Shown here in pieces: positions 18,004-30,139 of a stretch of 64,000 nucleotides of DNA. How positions within the stretch are numbered: position 1 is the stretch's first letter; each line of letters starts with the position of its first letter. The stretch is from Nitrincola alkalisediminis. GTDB lineage: Bacteria; Pseudomonadota; Gammaproteobacteria; Pseudomonadales; Balneatricaceae. The stretch covers positions 496,001 through 560,000 of the forward strand of contig NZ_VYTY01000001.1 of NCBI RefSeq assembly GCF_009821115.1, in the 5' to 3' direction. The notes beneath the pieces were generated by a model. It worked only from the letters and a program-made list of their open reading frames with translations. It was not told the DNA's origin and ran no database searches. Position numbers and translations under genes: made by a program.

Positions 18004-20835
18004 ATGCAAGACAGCATGATGGAGCTGATGTGGAAGAATGCACACCTATACGGTGGAAATCTTTCATACGTAGAACAACTTTACGAAACATACCTCATGG
18101 ATCCAAACGCTGTTCCACAAGAGTGGCGCGAAGAATTTGACCGCTTACCTGTAAGTGCTCAAAACATTACGCAGGATATTCCCCACTCTCCGATACGTGA
18201 TCATTTCTTAGCCATGTCTAAGAATAAGCGTCGCGCTCTGCCCGCAGCTGTTGCGAGCGTCAGTTCTGAACATGAGAAAAAGCAAATTCGTGTATTGCGT
18301 ATGATTAACGCATACCGAGTTCGCGGGCATCAGGTTGCACAGATTGATCCGCTGAAATTGTTGAAGCGTGAGCCTGTACCTGATTTAGATCTTCGTTTCC
18401 ACGAACTATCTGAAGCCGATAACGATACACAATTCCAATTGGGTTCGCTGTTTTTTGGCCCTGAAGAAGCGCCACTGCGGTCCATTGTCGAAGATTTGAA
18501 AAAGACCTACTGTTCATCCGTAGGTGTTGAGTATATGCACATTGTTGATACTCAGGAAAAACGCTGGATTCAGTCACGTATGGAGCCTGTGCGCTCAAGC
18601 CCAGTGCTTGAAGCTGAAACGCGTAAACACATTCTTGAGCGTTTAACGGCAGCAGAAGGGCTTGAAAAGTATTTAGGCTCTCGTTACGCGGGTGCTAAGC
18701 GTTTTGGTGTTGAAGGGGGTGAATCTCTCATTCCATGTCTTGATGAACTGATTCAGCGTGCAGGTAAAGAAGGCGCTAAAGAAGTGGTTATCGGCATGGC
18801 GCACCGTGGTCGTTTAAACGTACTGGTCAATATCTTTGGTAAAAACCCATCCGATCTTTTCGGCGAATTTGAGGGTAAAAAGACCCTTGAAACATCAGGT
18901 GACGTTAAATACCACCAAGGTTTTTCATCCAATGTGATGACGCCAGGTGGAGAAGTTCACCTTGCCATGGCCTTTAACCCTTCCCATTTGGAAATTGTAT
19001 CGCCAGTGGTTGAAGGATCGGTTCGTGCACGCCAAGATCGTCGTGAAGATGAAGTTGGCAACTCAGTTATTCCGGTTTCTATTCACGGTGATGCTGCATT
19101 TGCTGGTCAAGGCGTCGTCATGGAAACCTTCCAGATGTCTCAAACCCGTGCTTATAAAACGGGCGGGACGATCCATCTGGTCATTAACAACCAAGTTGGT
19201 TTTACAACGTCTAAAAAAGAAGATGCACGTTCGACTGAATACTGCACAGACGTTGCCAAAATGGTCCAAGCACCGATTTTCCATGTGAACGGTGACGATC
19301 CAGAAGCTGTTCGCTTTGTGACTCAGCTTGCACTTGATTACCGTAATGCCTTTAACAAAGATGTGGTTATCGACCTGGTATGTTACCGTCGTCGAGGTCA
19401 TAACGAAGCCGATGAGCCATCAGGCACTCAGCCTTTAATGTATCAGCAGATTAAGGTTCAGAAAACAACACGTGAGCTTTATGCGCAGCGTTTAGTTGAT
19501 GAAGGCGTGCTAACGGCTGAAGACTGTAAAGAAATGGAGCAGGCCTACCGTAAAGCCTTAGAAAACGGTGAGCATGTTGCGAACGCACTGGTGCTTGAGC
19601 CAAACACTGAATTGTTTGTCGACTGGAAGCCTTACTTAGGCCATCAGTGGTCATTTGAGGCTGACACTCGTGTTGACATTAAACTTCTGCAGGAACTTGG
19701 GCAAAAAATGTGTCGCTTCCCAGAAGGGTTTGCGATTCAAAAGCAAGTACAGAAAATTTACGATGACCGTTTGCGCATGGCGGCAGGTGCCATGGAAATC
19801 AACTGGGGCTTTGCTGAAACCCTTGCCTACGCAACCTTGTTGGCAGAAGGTCACCCGGTTCGTATTACCGGTCAGGATGTGGGTCGTGGTACCTTCTCGC
19901 ACCGTCATGCGGCTGTGCATCATCAGAAGGATGCGAGCACCTATGTTCCATTGCAACACTTAGCAGACGACCAGCCTGACTTTGATATTTACGACTCTTA
20001 CTTGTCAGAAGAGGCTGTCTTGGCGTTTGAGTATGGCTATGCCACGACCATGCCAAATACGATGGTGATCTGGGAAGCTCAGTTCGGTGACTTTGCCAAT
20101 GGCGCACAAGTTGTTATCGACCAGTTCATTACCAGTGGTGAGCATAAGTGGGGACGTCTGTGTGGTCTAACCATGCTGTTGCCTCATGGCTTTGAAGGTC
20201 AAGGACCTGAGCACTCATCTGCACGTCTTGAACGCTTCCTGCAGCTTTGTGCTGAGCACAACATTCAAGTTTGTGTTCCCACGACGCCTTCTCAGATTTT
20301 CCATCTATTGCGTCGTCAAATTACGCGTCCTTTAAGAAAACCATTGGTGGTTATGTCGCCGAAGTCTTTGCTTCGTCATAAGCAAGCGACATGTTCACTT
20401 GAAGATCTTGCAGAAGGTAGCTTCCAGCCTGTGATTGGTGAGGCCGATAAACTAGATCCAGCAAACGTTAAACGTTTGGTTCTGTGCAGCGGCAAGGTTT
20501 ATTATGACCTTTACAATCGTCGTGCAGAATTGGCAAAAGAGGATGTGGCAATTGTTCGTATTGAGCAATTATACCCCTTCCCTGAAGAGATCTTAGGTCA
20601 GACAATTGCAGAATATACCAACCTTGAGTCGGTGGTTTGGTGTCAAGAAGAGCCAATGAACCAAGGCGCGTGGTACTGCAGTCAGCATCACATGCGTCAC
20701 GTTTTACAGAAGCATAATCCTTCACTTCATTTGGAAGGTGTGGGTAGACCCCATGCGGCTGCGCCAGCTGTGGGTTACATTTCTGTTCACGTTGAGCAGC
20801 AAGAGCAGTTGGTTAACGAAGCGATCAATGGTTAA
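18004..20835 (+). CDS. sucA: 2-oxoglutarate dehydrogenase E1 component
   Basis: A 943-residue thiamine-diphosphate enzyme that decarboxylates 2-oxoglutarate and passes the succinyl group to the lipoyl arm of SucB. The N-terminal segment with LYETYLMDPNAVP matches the SucB-binding start. GMAHRGRLNVLVN, the ThDP fold GDAAFAGQGVV, NNQVGFTT, and the C-terminal EAQFGDFANGAQV region are all intact. The length is usual. It heads the sucAB-lpd group. Confidence 0.97.
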   Translation: MQDSMMELMWKNAHLYGGNLSYVEQLYETYLMDPNAVPQEWREEFDRLPVSAQNITQDIPHSPIRDHFLAMSKNKRRALPAAVASVSSEHEKKQIRVLRMINAYRVRGHQVAQIDPLKLLKREPVPDLDLRFHELSEADNDTQFQLGSLFFGPEEAPLRSIVEDLKKTYCSSVGVEYMHIVDTQEKRWIQSRMEPVRSSPVLEAETRKHILERLTAAEGLEKYLGSRYAGAKRFGVEGGESLIPCLDELIQRAGKEGAKEVVIGMAHRGRLNVLVNIFGKNPSDLFGEFEGKKTLETSGDVKYHQGFSSNVMTPGGEVHLAMAFNPSHLEIVSPVVEGSVRARQDRREDEVGNSVIPVSIHGDAAFAGQGVVMETFQMSQTRAYKTGGTIHLVINNQVGFTTSKKEDARSTEYCTDVAKMVQAPIFHVNGDDPEAVRFVTQLALDYRNAFNKDVVIDLVCYRRRGHNEADEPSGTQPLMYQQIKVQKTTRELYAQRLVDEGVLTAEDCKEMEQAYRKALENGEHVANALVLEPNTELFVDWKPYLGHQWSFEADTRVDIKLLQELGQKMCRFPEGFAIQKQVQKIYDDRLRMAAGAMEINWGFAETLAYATLLAEGHPVRITGQDVGRGTFSHRHAAVHHQKDASTYVPLQHLADDQPDFDIYDSYLSEEAVLAFEYGYATTMPNTMVIWEAQFGDFANGAQVVIDQFITSGEHKWGRLCGLTMLLPHGFEGQGPEHSSARLERFLQLCAEHNIQVCVPTTPSQIFHLLRRQITRPLRKPLVVMSPKSLLRHKQATCSLEDLAEGSFQPVIGEADKLDPANVKRLVLCSGKVYYDLYNRRAELAKEDVAIVRIEQLYPFPEEILGQTIAEYTNLESVVWCQEEPMNQGAWYCSQHHMRHVLQKHNPSLHLEGVGRPHAAAPAVGYISVHVEQQEQLVNEAING

Positions 20836-20883
20836 TAACACGTTCTCACAAGAACATCAGTGCAGCATATAGAAGGAAAGAGC

Positions 20884-22098
20884 ATGAGTATCGAAATTAA
20901 AGCCCCAACATTCCCGGAATCCGTTGCAGACGGTACCGTTGCAACTTGGCACAAACAACCTGGTGAGGCGTGTGCAGCTGATGAGCTCATCGTTGATATA
21001 GAAACGGATAAAGTTGTTCTGGAAGTCGTTGCGCCTGCTGATGGTGTGCTTGCATCCATCATCAAGGGTGAAGGCGATACAGTATTAAGCGAAGAAGTTC
21101 TCGCTATTTTTGAAGCAGGGGCTGTTGCAAGTGCTGCGCCAGCGGCTGCAACTGCAGTTGTTGCAGATGTGACTGCAACGGATGCTGAAAAAATTGGACC
21201 TGCTGCCCGTAAGTTGATCGACGAGAACAACTTGGATGCCAGTAAGATTCAAGGTACAGGCAAAAATGGTGGGATCACCAAAGAAGACGTTCAAAACTAC
21301 ATCAACAATCCAAGCGCAGCCGCTCCTGTAGCTGCAGCGGCTCCAGCGCCTGCAGCTAAACCTGCTGCCGCTGTTATTAATGTTCCTGTTGGTGACCGAG
21401 TTGAAAAGCGTGTTCCTATGACGCGTTTGCGTGCCACCATTGCTAAGCGTTTAGTTGAAGCACAACAAAATGCCGCGATGCTAACCACCTACAACGAAGT
21501 CAACATGAAGCCTGTTATGGAGCTTCGTAAGCAGTATAAAGATCTGTTTGAAAAAGTTCATGGTGGCACTCGTTTAGGCTTCATGTCCTTCTTCGTTAAG
21601 GCGGCGACGGAAGCATTGAAGCGCTTCCCAGCCGTAAACGCATCGATTGATGGTAATGACATGGTTTACCATGGCTACCAAGACATCGGTGTTGCTGTTT
21701 CCACTGAGCGTGGTTTGATGGTGCCAGTATTGCGTGATACAGACAGCATGAGCTTGGCTGACGTTGAAGCGACCATCGCTGATTTTGGTAAGCGTGGCCG
21801 TGATGGTAAGCTTGGCATGGACGATATGCAGGGTGGAACCTTCACGATTACGAATGGTGGTGTCTTTGGCTCATTGATGTCTACGCCCATTCTGAACCCA
21901 CCACAAACAGCTATTTTGGGAATGCACAAGATCCAAGAGCGCCCAATGGCTGTGAATGGTCAGGTTGTGATTTTACCAATGATGTACCTCGCATTGTCAT
22001 ACGATCATCGTATGATTGATGGAAAAGAGGCTGTACAATTCCTGGTTACAATAAAAGATCTGTTAGAAGACCCTGCACGTCTGTTGCTTGAAGTCTAA
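20884..22098 (+). CDS. sucB: Dihydrolipoyllysine succinyltransferase (E2 of 2-oxoglutarate dehydrogenase)
   Basis: About 404 residues. An N-terminal lipoyl domain has the modified lysine in [11 protein letters not shown] (near residue 43). An alanine-rich linker follows, then an E1/E3-binding domain ([14 protein letters not shown]), a second Ala/Pro linker, and the acyltransferase core ending in [13 protein letters not shown] with the catalytic histidine. The chosen ATG has AAGGA seven bases upstream; an upstream in-frame start adds eight residues that homologues lack. It follows sucA by 48 bases. Confidence 0.97.
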   Translation: MSIEIKAPTFPESVADGTVATWHKQPGEACAADELIVDIETDKVVLEVVAPADGVLASIIKGEGDTVLSEEVLAIFEAGAVASAAPAAATAVVADVTATDAEKIGPAARKLIDENNLDASKIQGTGKNGGITKEDVQNYINNPSAAAPVAAAAPAPAAKPAAAVINVPVGDRVEKRVPMTRLRATIAKRLVEAQQNAAMLTTYNEVNMKPVMELRKQYKDLFEKVHGGTRLGFMSFFVKAATEALKRFPAVNASIDGNDMVYHGYQDIGVAVSTERGLMVPVLRDTDSMSLADVEATIADFGKRGRDGKLGMDDMQGGTFTITNGGVFGSLMSTPILNPPQTAILGMHKIQERPMAVNGQVVILPMMYLALSYDHRMIDGKEAVQFLVTIKDLLEDPARLLLEV

Positions 22099-22137
22099 GT
22101 AACATCCGTAATCAACGAATTAAAACAGGATAAGTGA

Positions 22138-23574
<1,437 letters not shown>

Positions 23575-23591
23575 CCGAAGGGTTGCAAATG

Positions 23592-23620
23592 AAGACCGGG
23601 CCAAAAGTCCGGTCTTTTTG
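23592..23620 (+). terminator. Terminator after lpd
   Basis: AAGACCGG (23592-23599) pairs with CCGGTCTT (23609-23616), followed by a T-run. It marks the end of the sucAB-lpd unit. Confidence 0.85.
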
Positions 23621-23653
23621 AACGCAGTCTAAAGTGCGTGCAACCTTAGTAAC

Positions 23654-23682
23654 CCTGTTTACTAAAGTTGCGCATGTATAAT
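23654..23682 (+). promoter_or_regulatory. Candidate sucCD promoter
   Basis: A perfect TATAAT at 23677-23682, directly preceded by TG, lies between the lpd terminator and sucC. The -35 position (about 23654-23660) matches poorly. The position after a terminator supports separate transcription of sucCD. Confidence 0.45.
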
Positions 23683-23704
23683 CGATAATTCAACGGATTA
23701 GAAC

Positions 23705-24871
23705 ATGAACCTTCATGAGTACCAAGGCAAACAACTGTTTGCTCAATATGGTCTGCCGGTTTCCAAAGGTTTCGCGGTAGATACCCCAGAAGCAGCAGCT
23801 GAAGCTGCTGAAAAAATCGGTGGTGATAAGTGGGTTGTTAAAGCTCAAGTTCACGCTGGTGGCCGTGGTAAAGCAGGTGGCGTAAAGCTTGTTTCTTCTC
23901 CTGAAGAAGCTAAAGCTTTTGCTGAAAAATGGTTGGGTCAGCGTTTAGTCACGTATCAGACAGACGCCAATGGTCAGCCTGTTACCAAAATTCTGGTTGA
24001 AACCTGCACAGATATCGCCAATGAGCTTTATTTGGGCGCTGTTGTTGATCGTTCTAGCCGTCGTATCGTCTTCATGGCGTCTACTGAGGGTGGTGTTGAG
24101 ATCGAGAAAGTTGCTCATGAAACGCCAGAAAAAATCTTGAAAGCCACTATCGATCCGTTGACAGGCGCTCAGCCTTATCAAGGTCGTGATTTGGCGTTCA
24201 AACTGGGCTTGCAAGGTGACCAAATCAAGCAGTTCGTACAGATCTTCATGGGTCTTGCGAAAATGTTCCAAGAAAAAGATTTGGCTCTGTTAGAGATCAA
24301 CCCTTTGGTTATCACTGATGCTGGCAACCTTCACTGCCTAGATGCAAAAATTGTCATCGACAGCAATGCGGTTTACCGTCACAAAGATCTTCAAGCGATG
24401 CACGATCCGTCACAAGACGACGAGCGTGAAGCGCATGCGGCTCAGTGGGAGCTTAACTATGTTGCCCTTGAAGGTAACATCGGTTGCATGGTAAACGGTG
24501 CAGGTCTTGCAATGGGTACGATGGACATTGTTAAGTTGCACGGTGGCCAACCTGCTAACTTCCTGGACGTTGGTGGTGGTGCGACCAAAGAGCGTGTAAC
24601 TGAAGCGTTCAAAATCATTCTGTCTGACAGCACTGTCAGCGCAGTATTGGTTAACATCTTCGGTGGTATCGTTCGTTGCGACCTGATTGCTGATGGTATT
24701 ATCGGTGCGGTTAAAGAAGTTGGTGTTAACGTTCCTGTTGTTGTACGTCTGGAAGGTAATAACGCTGAACTCGGCGCTCAGCGTCTGGCTGAATCCGGTC
24801 TTGATATCATTGCAGCGACCAGCTTGACTGATGCTGCACAGCAGGTTGTAAAAGCCGCGGAGGGTAAATAA
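23705..24871 (+). CDS. sucC: Succinyl-CoA synthetase beta subunit (ADP-forming)
   Basis: A 388-residue subunit with an ATP-grasp fold at the N-terminus ([19 protein letters not shown], then [17 protein letters not shown]) and a C-terminal CoA-ligase-like domain with [10 protein letters not shown]. With SucD it converts succinyl-CoA to succinate with substrate-level phosphorylation. The length is typical. It is separated from sucD by two bases. Confidence 0.97.
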   Translation: MNLHEYQGKQLFAQYGLPVSKGFAVDTPEAAAEAAEKIGGDKWVVKAQVHAGGRGKAGGVKLVSSPEEAKAFAEKWLGQRLVTYQTDANGQPVTKILVETCTDIANELYLGAVVDRSSRRIVFMASTEGGVEIEKVAHETPEKILKATIDPLTGAQPYQGRDLAFKLGLQGDQIKQFVQIFMGLAKMFQEKDLALLEINPLVITDAGNLHCLDAKIVIDSNAVYRHKDLQAMHDPSQDDEREAHAAQWELNYVALEGNIGCMVNGAGLAMGTMDIVKLHGGQPANFLDVGGGATKERVTEAFKIILSDSTVSAVLVNIFGGIVRCDLIADGIIGAVKEVGVNVPVVVRLEGNNAELGAQRLAESGLDIIAATSLTDAAQQVVKAAEGK

Positions 24872-24873
24872 TC

Positions 24874-25755
24874 ATGTCCGTTCTGATTAATAAAGACACT
24901 AAAGTCATCTGTCAGGGTTTCACTGGCGGTCAAGGTACCTTCCATTCAGAGCAGGCGATTGCATACGGCACGAAAATGGTCGGCGGTGTCACTCCAGGCA
25001 AAGGCGGCACTGAGCACTTAGGTTTACCTGTGTTCAATACTGTTGCTGAAGCGGTTGAAGCAACGGGTGCTGAAGCATCGGTTATCTACGTACCTGCTGC
25101 TTTTTGTAAAGACTCTATCCTTGAAGCTGCAAACGGTGGCATTAAGCTGATCGTTTGTATCACTGAAGGTATCCCAACGTTGGATATGCTTGAGTGTAAA
25201 GTGAAGTGTGATGAGCTTGGTGTGCGTTTGATTGGTCCTAACTGCCCAGGTGTTATCACTCCGGGTGAGTGCAAGATCGGTATCATGCCTGGCCACATTC
25301 ACTTGCCAGGTAAAGTGGGTATCGTTTCACGTTCAGGTACACTGACGTATGAAGCGGTTAAGCAAACTACTGATGCAGGCTTCGGTCAATCCACTTGTGT
25401 GGGTATCGGTGGCGACCCAATTCCAGGTTCTAACTTCATCGATATTCTGGAGCTTTTCCAGAACGACCCACAGACTGAAGCGATTGTTATGATCGGTGAG
25501 ATCGGTGGTTCTGCTGAAGAGGAAGCGGCTGCTTACATCAAAGCAAACGTGACTAAGCCTGTTGTATCTTACATTGCTGGTGTTACGGCTCCTGCTGGTA
25601 AGCGTATGGGCCATGCGGGCGCAATCATTTCTGGTGGTAAAGGAACTGCAGACGAGAAGTTCGCAGCACTTGAAGACGCTGGTGTGAAGACTGTTCGTTC
25701 ACTGGCTGATATCGGCAAGGCTCTGGCTGAAGTAACGGGTTGGGCGACTAAGTAA
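24874..25755 (+). CDS. sucD: Succinyl-CoA synthetase alpha subunit
   Basis: A 293-residue subunit that binds CoA ([14 protein letters not shown] near the start) and carries the phosphorylated histidine in the C-terminal stretch [30 protein letters not shown] is the usual family block. It starts two bases after sucC with a GGGTAA context, so translation is probably coupled. A strong terminator closes the TCA block. Confidence 0.97.
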   Translation: MSVLINKDTKVICQGFTGGQGTFHSEQAIAYGTKMVGGVTPGKGGTEHLGLPVFNTVAEAVEATGAEASVIYVPAAFCKDSILEAANGGIKLIVCITEGIPTLDMLECKVKCDELGVRLIGPNCPGVITPGECKIGIMPGHIHLPGKVGIVSRSGTLTYEAVKQTTDAGFGQSTCVGIGGDPIPGSNFIDILELFQNDPQTEAIVMIGEIGGSAEEEAAAYIKANVTKPVVSYIAGVTAPAGKRMGHAGAIISGGKGTADEKFAALEDAGVKTVRSLADIGKALAEVTGWATK

Positions 25756-25778
25756 TTACGACGTCCTAGTCTCTACTC

Positions 25779-25806
25779 AAAAAAGCAGCGAAAGCTGCTT
25801 TTTTTG
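25779..25806 (+). terminator. Terminator after sucCD
   Basis: An AAGCAGC/GCTGCTT stem with a short GAAA-type loop, flanked by A-run and T-run, ends the sucCD transcript. Confidence 0.88.
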
Positions 25807-25894
25807 TTTTAAGCTGCTAACGTTATTCGTAAACATGACGGCTGAGTTGGCGTCGTGTCGACAAATACACACGACAAAGGAGTATCAAACCAGC

Positions 25895-26851
25895 ATGAGC
25901 CAGTTTAATCCAGATAGTATCCAAATAGGGATTAGTGCGTGTTTGCTCGGTGAAAAGGTCCGTTATGATGGCGGTCATAAAGCCTCTCAGTATTGCATGC
26001 AGGAGCTTTCCCAGGTCTTTTCGTATGTGCCTGTTTGTCCTGAAATGGCCATAGGATTAAGCACACCTAGACCGACCATACGTTTGGTTCAGGAAGAGTC
26101 AGGCATGCGCTTATTGGCCTCTGATAAAAGCTTTGATGTTACCGATGCTATGCAGGCCTTTAGTGAAAAGCGGATCTCAACGCTTGATTATTTAAGTGGC
26201 TATATTGTCTGTGCAAAATCACCGTCCTGTGGCATGGAGCGGGTTAGGGTATATGATGGTCGTACCGGGTATAGCCGTAAATCAGGTGTAGGGCTTTACA
26301 CAGCGAATTTGCAGCGGATCTATCCTTACCTTCCCGTAGAGGAGGATGGCCGCTTACATGATCTCGTCTTAAAAGAAAATTTTATTACACGTGTATTTGC
26401 AAACCACGCCTGGAAAACGCTTAAGCATGAAGGCATCACGCGCCAATCGTTGGTCGCTTTTCATACCCGTTATAAATTCTTATTGTTGGCGCATCATCAG
26501 GCACACTACCGTGAATTGGGCCGTTATGTTGCGAACTTCAGTGATGATATTGAACAAGACGCAGAGCAGTACTATCAATTGTTTATGCAAGCACTGATGC
26601 ATCCAGCGACACGGAAAAATCACACCAATGTGTTACAGCATATACAAGGATTTTTTTCCGACAGGCTTACGCCTAAACAAAAGCAAGAGTTGACGGAATC
26701 GATTGCTAAATATAACCAAGGACTGCTTCCGTTGTTAGTCCCCATTACCTTGATTCGTCATTATCTCAACGAGTTTGATGAAGAATATATTGCGCAGCAA
26801 GTGTATTTAAACCCACATCCGCAAGCGCTCAAACTCCATTACGGCTATTGA
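25895..26851 (+). CDS. DUF523 and DUF1722 (YbgA-type) fusion protein
   Basis: About 318 residues. The N-terminal half is DUF523, with conserved cysteines in ISACLLGEKVRYDGG, VPVCPEM and KSPSCGMERV that may bind a metal or cluster. The C-terminal half is DUF1722, as in E. coli YbgA (FHTRYKFLLLAHH, YHxLGRYVAN-like). The function is not settled. The chosen ATG has AAGGAG 12 bases upstream; an earlier ATG at 25835 lacks a ribosome site. The photolyase and MerR genes often near this family are absent here. Confidence 0.82.
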   Translation: MSQFNPDSIQIGISACLLGEKVRYDGGHKASQYCMQELSQVFSYVPVCPEMAIGLSTPRPTIRLVQEESGMRLLASDKSFDVTDAMQAFSEKRISTLDYLSGYIVCAKSPSCGMERVRVYDGRTGYSRKSGVGLYTANLQRIYPYLPVEEDGRLHDLVLKENFITRVFANHAWKTLKHEGITRQSLVAFHTRYKFLLLAHHQAHYRELGRYVANFSDDIEQDAEQYYQLFMQALMHPATRKNHTNVLQHIQGFFSDRLTPKQKQELTESIAKYNQGLLPLLVPITLIRHYLNEFDEEYIAQQVYLNPHPQALKLHYGY

Positions 26852-26855
26852 GAAT

Positions 26856-26880
26856 AGCGGTCTAATCAGACCGCTTTTGT
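26856..26880. terminator. Terminator between the DUF523 gene and thiI
   Basis: AGCGGTCT (26856-26863) and AGACCGCT (26868-26875) form an exact 8-bp stem with a 4-base loop, followed by TTTGT. It serves the plus-strand gene and possibly thiI. Confidence 0.85.
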
Positions 26881-26885
26881 ACGGA

Positions 26886-28364
26886 TTACTCTGCTAGTAA
26901 ACGAGCAGGGCAGATTTTGATATTGCTAAATCCAGCACTCAGGAGGTTCTGAGTTTGCAGTTTGCTCATGATGCCTTGATCGCAATATAACCAGTATTCT
27001 TTACTCTGATCCAAGTTTGCGAACTGGGAGTGAAGTCGATAAAAGGGCAGTTCGATAACGGGATATCCCTGGTTTTTTAACGGTGAAGACTCACGTTCGT
27101 CGGGTGCACGAATATCGATAATCACCACTCGATCATCCGGCTCGCTTGCAATCTGTCCTTCTTCAACCTGAGGTATGTCGGGAGTTTCGTTGAGCACCTG
27201 TGTAATCGACTGGAATACGGCAGATGTGACGGCGTCTTGAAGAACCAGCGAGTCCATTGCATCTTCTGCGGCTTCGATCTCGGTTAATTTTGCACGAGAG
27301 GTCGGGCGCTGGCTAATGACACCACAATATTCCGGAATTCGTTCGCAAAGCTCAGCAACACCAATAGCCCGCGCTTGGTCAATAATCAGCTGTTTGTTAG
27401 CACTGATTAAGGGGCGGAGAATCAATCGGGGAACCGTTTGATCAATGATTTGGAGATTGGTCAGCGTTTGACTGGATACTTGTGCAATCGCTTCGCCCGT
27501 AACGAGTGCCGAGGTTTTCAGCTTTCGGGCCAACTGATCAGCACAACGTATCATTGCTCGTTTAAGTATTACCCCCATGAGTCCCTGATCGACGTGCGTC
27601 AAAATATGCTCGACGACGCCTTCAAAAGGCACGGTAACAAACTTAACTTGATGGGACTGGCAGTATTGCGACCAAAGATAATGGGCCACCCGTTTGACGC
27701 CCTCCTCATGAGCAGCTCCGCCTAAACGGAAGAAAACAAAGTGGGTGTAGATGCCTCGTTGCAGCATTTGATAGGCCGCTACACTTGAATCAAAGCCGCC
27801 AGACATCAGCGTAACTACATTCTCCTGTGTTCCCAAAGGGTAGCCACCCAGTCCCTCACGACGCCTGCCTACGATAAACAGTCGATCGTGGTGTATTTGC
27901 AACAGTACAAGCTCGTCGGGTGATGTCAGATTCACCCCGGCTGCGGAGGAATGCTCCAACAGATAAGCACCAACCTTCCTTTGAAGCTCCAAGGAACTAT
28001 AGGAATGAATCCCGGCTCGCTGAACCCGCACGGCAAAGGTTTTATTCTGCAAACGTTCGGCCACCGTACTGAGAGTCAGCGTGCAGATTCCCTCAATATC
28101 CGGCAGTGGGTGTTCTTGCGTTTCCATAAAATGATGAATACCGGGGATTCGTGTCAGCGCATCGCTGATGGCTTGAATCTGGGCAGTCGATGTACTTGGA
28201 TCGGTTTCGACTTCCAGTAAATCCCAGCAGCCACCAACGCGGCTAAGCTCACAGATGGGTTTAACCAAGTGGCGTATGTTTTTTTTCAGCTGCTTAATAT
28301 ACTGCTGACGGACACCACGACTTTTTATCGTGATTTCGGGGAAGAGGCGAATAATAAATTTCAT
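26886..28364 (-). CDS. thiI: tRNA 4-thiouridine synthase ThiI with rhodanese domain
   Basis: A 492-residue protein: N-terminal ferredoxin-like and THUMP domains (tRNA binding, about 1-165), an adenylating PP-loop domain with SGGFDSSVA near residue 190, and a C-terminal rhodanese domain with active cysteine in YCDQGIMSK near residue 470. It adds sulfur to U8 of tRNA, and the rhodanese form also supplies sulfur for thiazole synthesis in enterics. The length matches E. coli. It is not co-transcribed with the permease upstream, because a terminator lies between. Confidence 0.95.
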   Translation of the reverse strand: MKFIIRLFPEITIKSRGVRQQYIKQLKKNIRHLVKPICELSRVGGCWDLLEVETDPSTSTAQIQAISDALTRIPGIHHFMETQEHPLPDIEGICTLTLSTVAERLQNKTFAVRVQRAGIHSYSSLELQRKVGAYLLEHSSAAGVNLTSPDELVLLQIHHDRLFIVGRRREGLGGYPLGTQENVVTLMSGGFDSSVAAYQMLQRGIYTHFVFFRLGGAAHEEGVKRVAHYLWSQYCQSHQVKFVTVPFEGVVEHILTHVDQGLMGVILKRAMIRCADQLARKLKTSALVTGEAIAQVSSQTLTNLQIIDQTVPRLILRPLISANKQLIIDQARAIGVAELCERIPEYCGVISQRPTSRAKLTEIEAAEDAMDSLVLQDAVTSAVFQSITQVLNETPDIPQVEEGQIASEPDDRVVIIDIRAPDERESSPLKNQGYPVIELPFYRLHSQFANLDQSKEYWLYCDQGIMSKLQTQNLLSAGFSNIKICPARLLAE

Positions 28365-28403
28365 GCGATACGTGTTGATTAGGTTGGTCGCCGACGATGC
28401 GAC

Positions 28404-28440
28404 AAAAAGCCCATTATTTTAATGGAAAATAAGGGGCTTT
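28404..28440 (-). terminator. Terminator after the AzgA-like permease gene
   Basis: On the minus strand, a 15-bp stem with one mismatch (28426-28440 with 28406-28420) and a 5-base loop is followed by a T-run. It stops the permease transcript before thiI. Confidence 0.85.
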
Positions 28441-28455
28441 GGCAGTTTTTATTTG

Positions 28456-29943
28456 TTAACTGCTTTTTGCTGTCGGCGCTTTGACGACATAGTAAGCAAA
28501 AAAGGCCGCCATGATCAGATAACCTTGTACAAAGTCCGGTGCTGCATAAAAGCCGAGCTTTGGAGCATGCATTAGCCCGATGAAAGAGAGAGCCGCTGCA
28601 ATCAGCGCAAATACGGTTGCACGTTTAAAGTGGCGGTCGATCACACTGACGGCAATGGCACCCAGTAGAATGGCTGTAAACATCGCGCCTTGACCTAAGG
28701 GGACAATTCCCTCAGAAATACCGGCCATGACCTCACTGGCGCCTCGCCCAAAACGTGTCGACAGATAGTTGGCGAAGTAGGGAAGCATGGCTAAGGCGAC
28801 CGCTGGGTAGTAGCGAGTATCATTGGTTTGGAAGCTGGTCGCAATCATCGACATACCGACAAACACTAGAATAGGCGCGACAACGGCAACTGGAATTAAG
28901 GCAGCCAACACCGCAATCAATCCAAATAAGGTGGCTAACACATAGACCAAACCATTGAGCAAACTGTAGCCTCGGCCAGCATTCATCCACTTGGCACCAA
29001 CAGTAGCGATGTACACTGTGGTTGGAAATAGACCTCCAAACACAGCACCGAGCAACGTACCTACACCGTCAACGGCTTGACACTCCCGTACATCGTATTT
29101 ATCACCAGCGGCTTCCATCGCCTCAACATTGTTCATCGTTTCAATGGCGTTATAAAGCGTAATAGGCAGAATCACAGTAATCAGCGCAGCCCCGACACCA
29201 AACAGCATGCCTAAGCCCTCAAGCCAAGCAAAAGAAGGAAAAATAGGGTAAAAACCAAAATGCGTAAAAGCTTCAGTTAGTTTGACCGTATCGGTTTCGC
29301 CCATTAGATACGCCAGTGCGGTTCCGATAATTATGGCAAACAGCGATGCCGGAATATTGAAAGGAAGGCTGACACGCGCGACCAGTCCGACCAAAATAAT
29401 GGCGATGACCAGTAAACCTATGACTGGCATCTCCAGTGTTTTGAACAGCATCTCCCCCGCAATAAAAGTCAAGGCGACACCTGCAACAGCTCCCAGCATC
29501 GCGGCTCGGGGTAGGTTTTTTTGCACCCAGTTACCAATGAAGCTGATTAAGATTTCGATCACACCGCTAATTAAGCACGCCGCCACCGCGATTTTCCACG
29601 CCAGTTCAGCATCTCCAGTCAGGGTTTTAGCCGGTAGCAAAATGCCAAATAAGAAGACAAACATCACAGGTGTACTAATCCCGTAGGATAAAGCCGTAAC
29701 ATCGGTACGTTGTTCTTTTTTAGCTAGCCGAGCCGCACTCCATGCGTAGTAAAAATTACCAAACATAACGGCAACGGCAGCACCTGGTAGCACTTTACCG
29801 AAGACAATCTCGGCCGGAAAACCCATGCCGAGCATGGAGATAGCAATAATGACAAAGTTAGCAATGTTATTCTGGAACAGTGCAAAGAAAGCATCCGTAT
29901 CTTCTTTTTTATACCAAGGGTAATGGAAGGTTTTTTCGTTCAT
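28456..29943 (-). CDS. NCS2-family permease, AzgA-like (probable purine transporter)
   Basis: About 495 residues with 12 to 14 membrane helices, resembling the AzgA branch of the nucleobase-cation symporter-2 superfamily (hypoxanthine/guanine/adenine uptake). ALSYGISTP, NNVEAMEAAGD and GGLFPTTVYIATVGAKW are in the positions expected for substrate helices. The frame opens at a GTG (30021), but family alignment points to the ATG at 29943. The ribosome site is weak. Substrate is inferred from family only. Confidence 0.78.
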   Translation of the reverse strand: MNEKTFHYPWYKKEDTDAFFALFQNNIANFVIIAISMLGMGFPAEIVFGKVLPGAAVAVMFGNFYYAWSAARLAKKEQRTDVTALSYGISTPVMFVFLFGILLPAKTLTGDAELAWKIAVAACLISGVIEILISFIGNWVQKNLPRAAMLGAVAGVALTFIAGEMLFKTLEMPVIGLLVIAIILVGLVARVSLPFNIPASLFAIIIGTALAYLMGETDTVKLTEAFTHFGFYPIFPSFAWLEGLGMLFGVGAALITVILPITLYNAIETMNNVEAMEAAGDKYDVRECQAVDGVGTLLGAVFGGLFPTTVYIATVGAKWMNAGRGYSLLNGLVYVLATLFGLIAVLAALIPVAVVAPILVFVGMSMIATSFQTNDTRYYPAVALAMLPYFANYLSTRFGRGASEVMAGISEGIVPLGQGAMFTAILLGAIAVSVIDRHFKRATVFALIAAALSFIGLMHAPKLGFYAAPDFVQGYLIMAAFFAYYVVKAPTAKSS

Positions 29944-30139
29944 GGGGGGCTCTACTTGTGTAAAAGCGGAGCATTTTAACAGCCTAACAAGGCTTTCCCT
30001 ATCCTTGTATTTATATTTCACGAATTAAAAAAACTGTTTCTATGCAGGGGGCGATGAGGAGTAAAATGCAAAATGTCTTAGACTTATTAGTCTATTCGAC
30101 TCTGGACGACAACTGGACGACTATCTTAAGGAACTCTCT

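Noticed and set aside
17954-18004. A 16-codon frame whose stop overlaps the sucA start (TAATG).
   Set aside because: The only ribosome-site match is one to two bases from the ATG, too close to work. No coding pattern is seen.
23588-23620. A tiny ATG frame with an AAGGG-like site inside the lpd terminator.
   Set aside because: The sequence is explained by the terminator hairpin.
30102-30121. Nine-base direct repeat CTGGACGAC at 30102-30110 and 30113-30121, upstream of the EF-hand gene.
   Set aside because: Short and without a symmetry or spacing typical of a known regulator. Recorded only.
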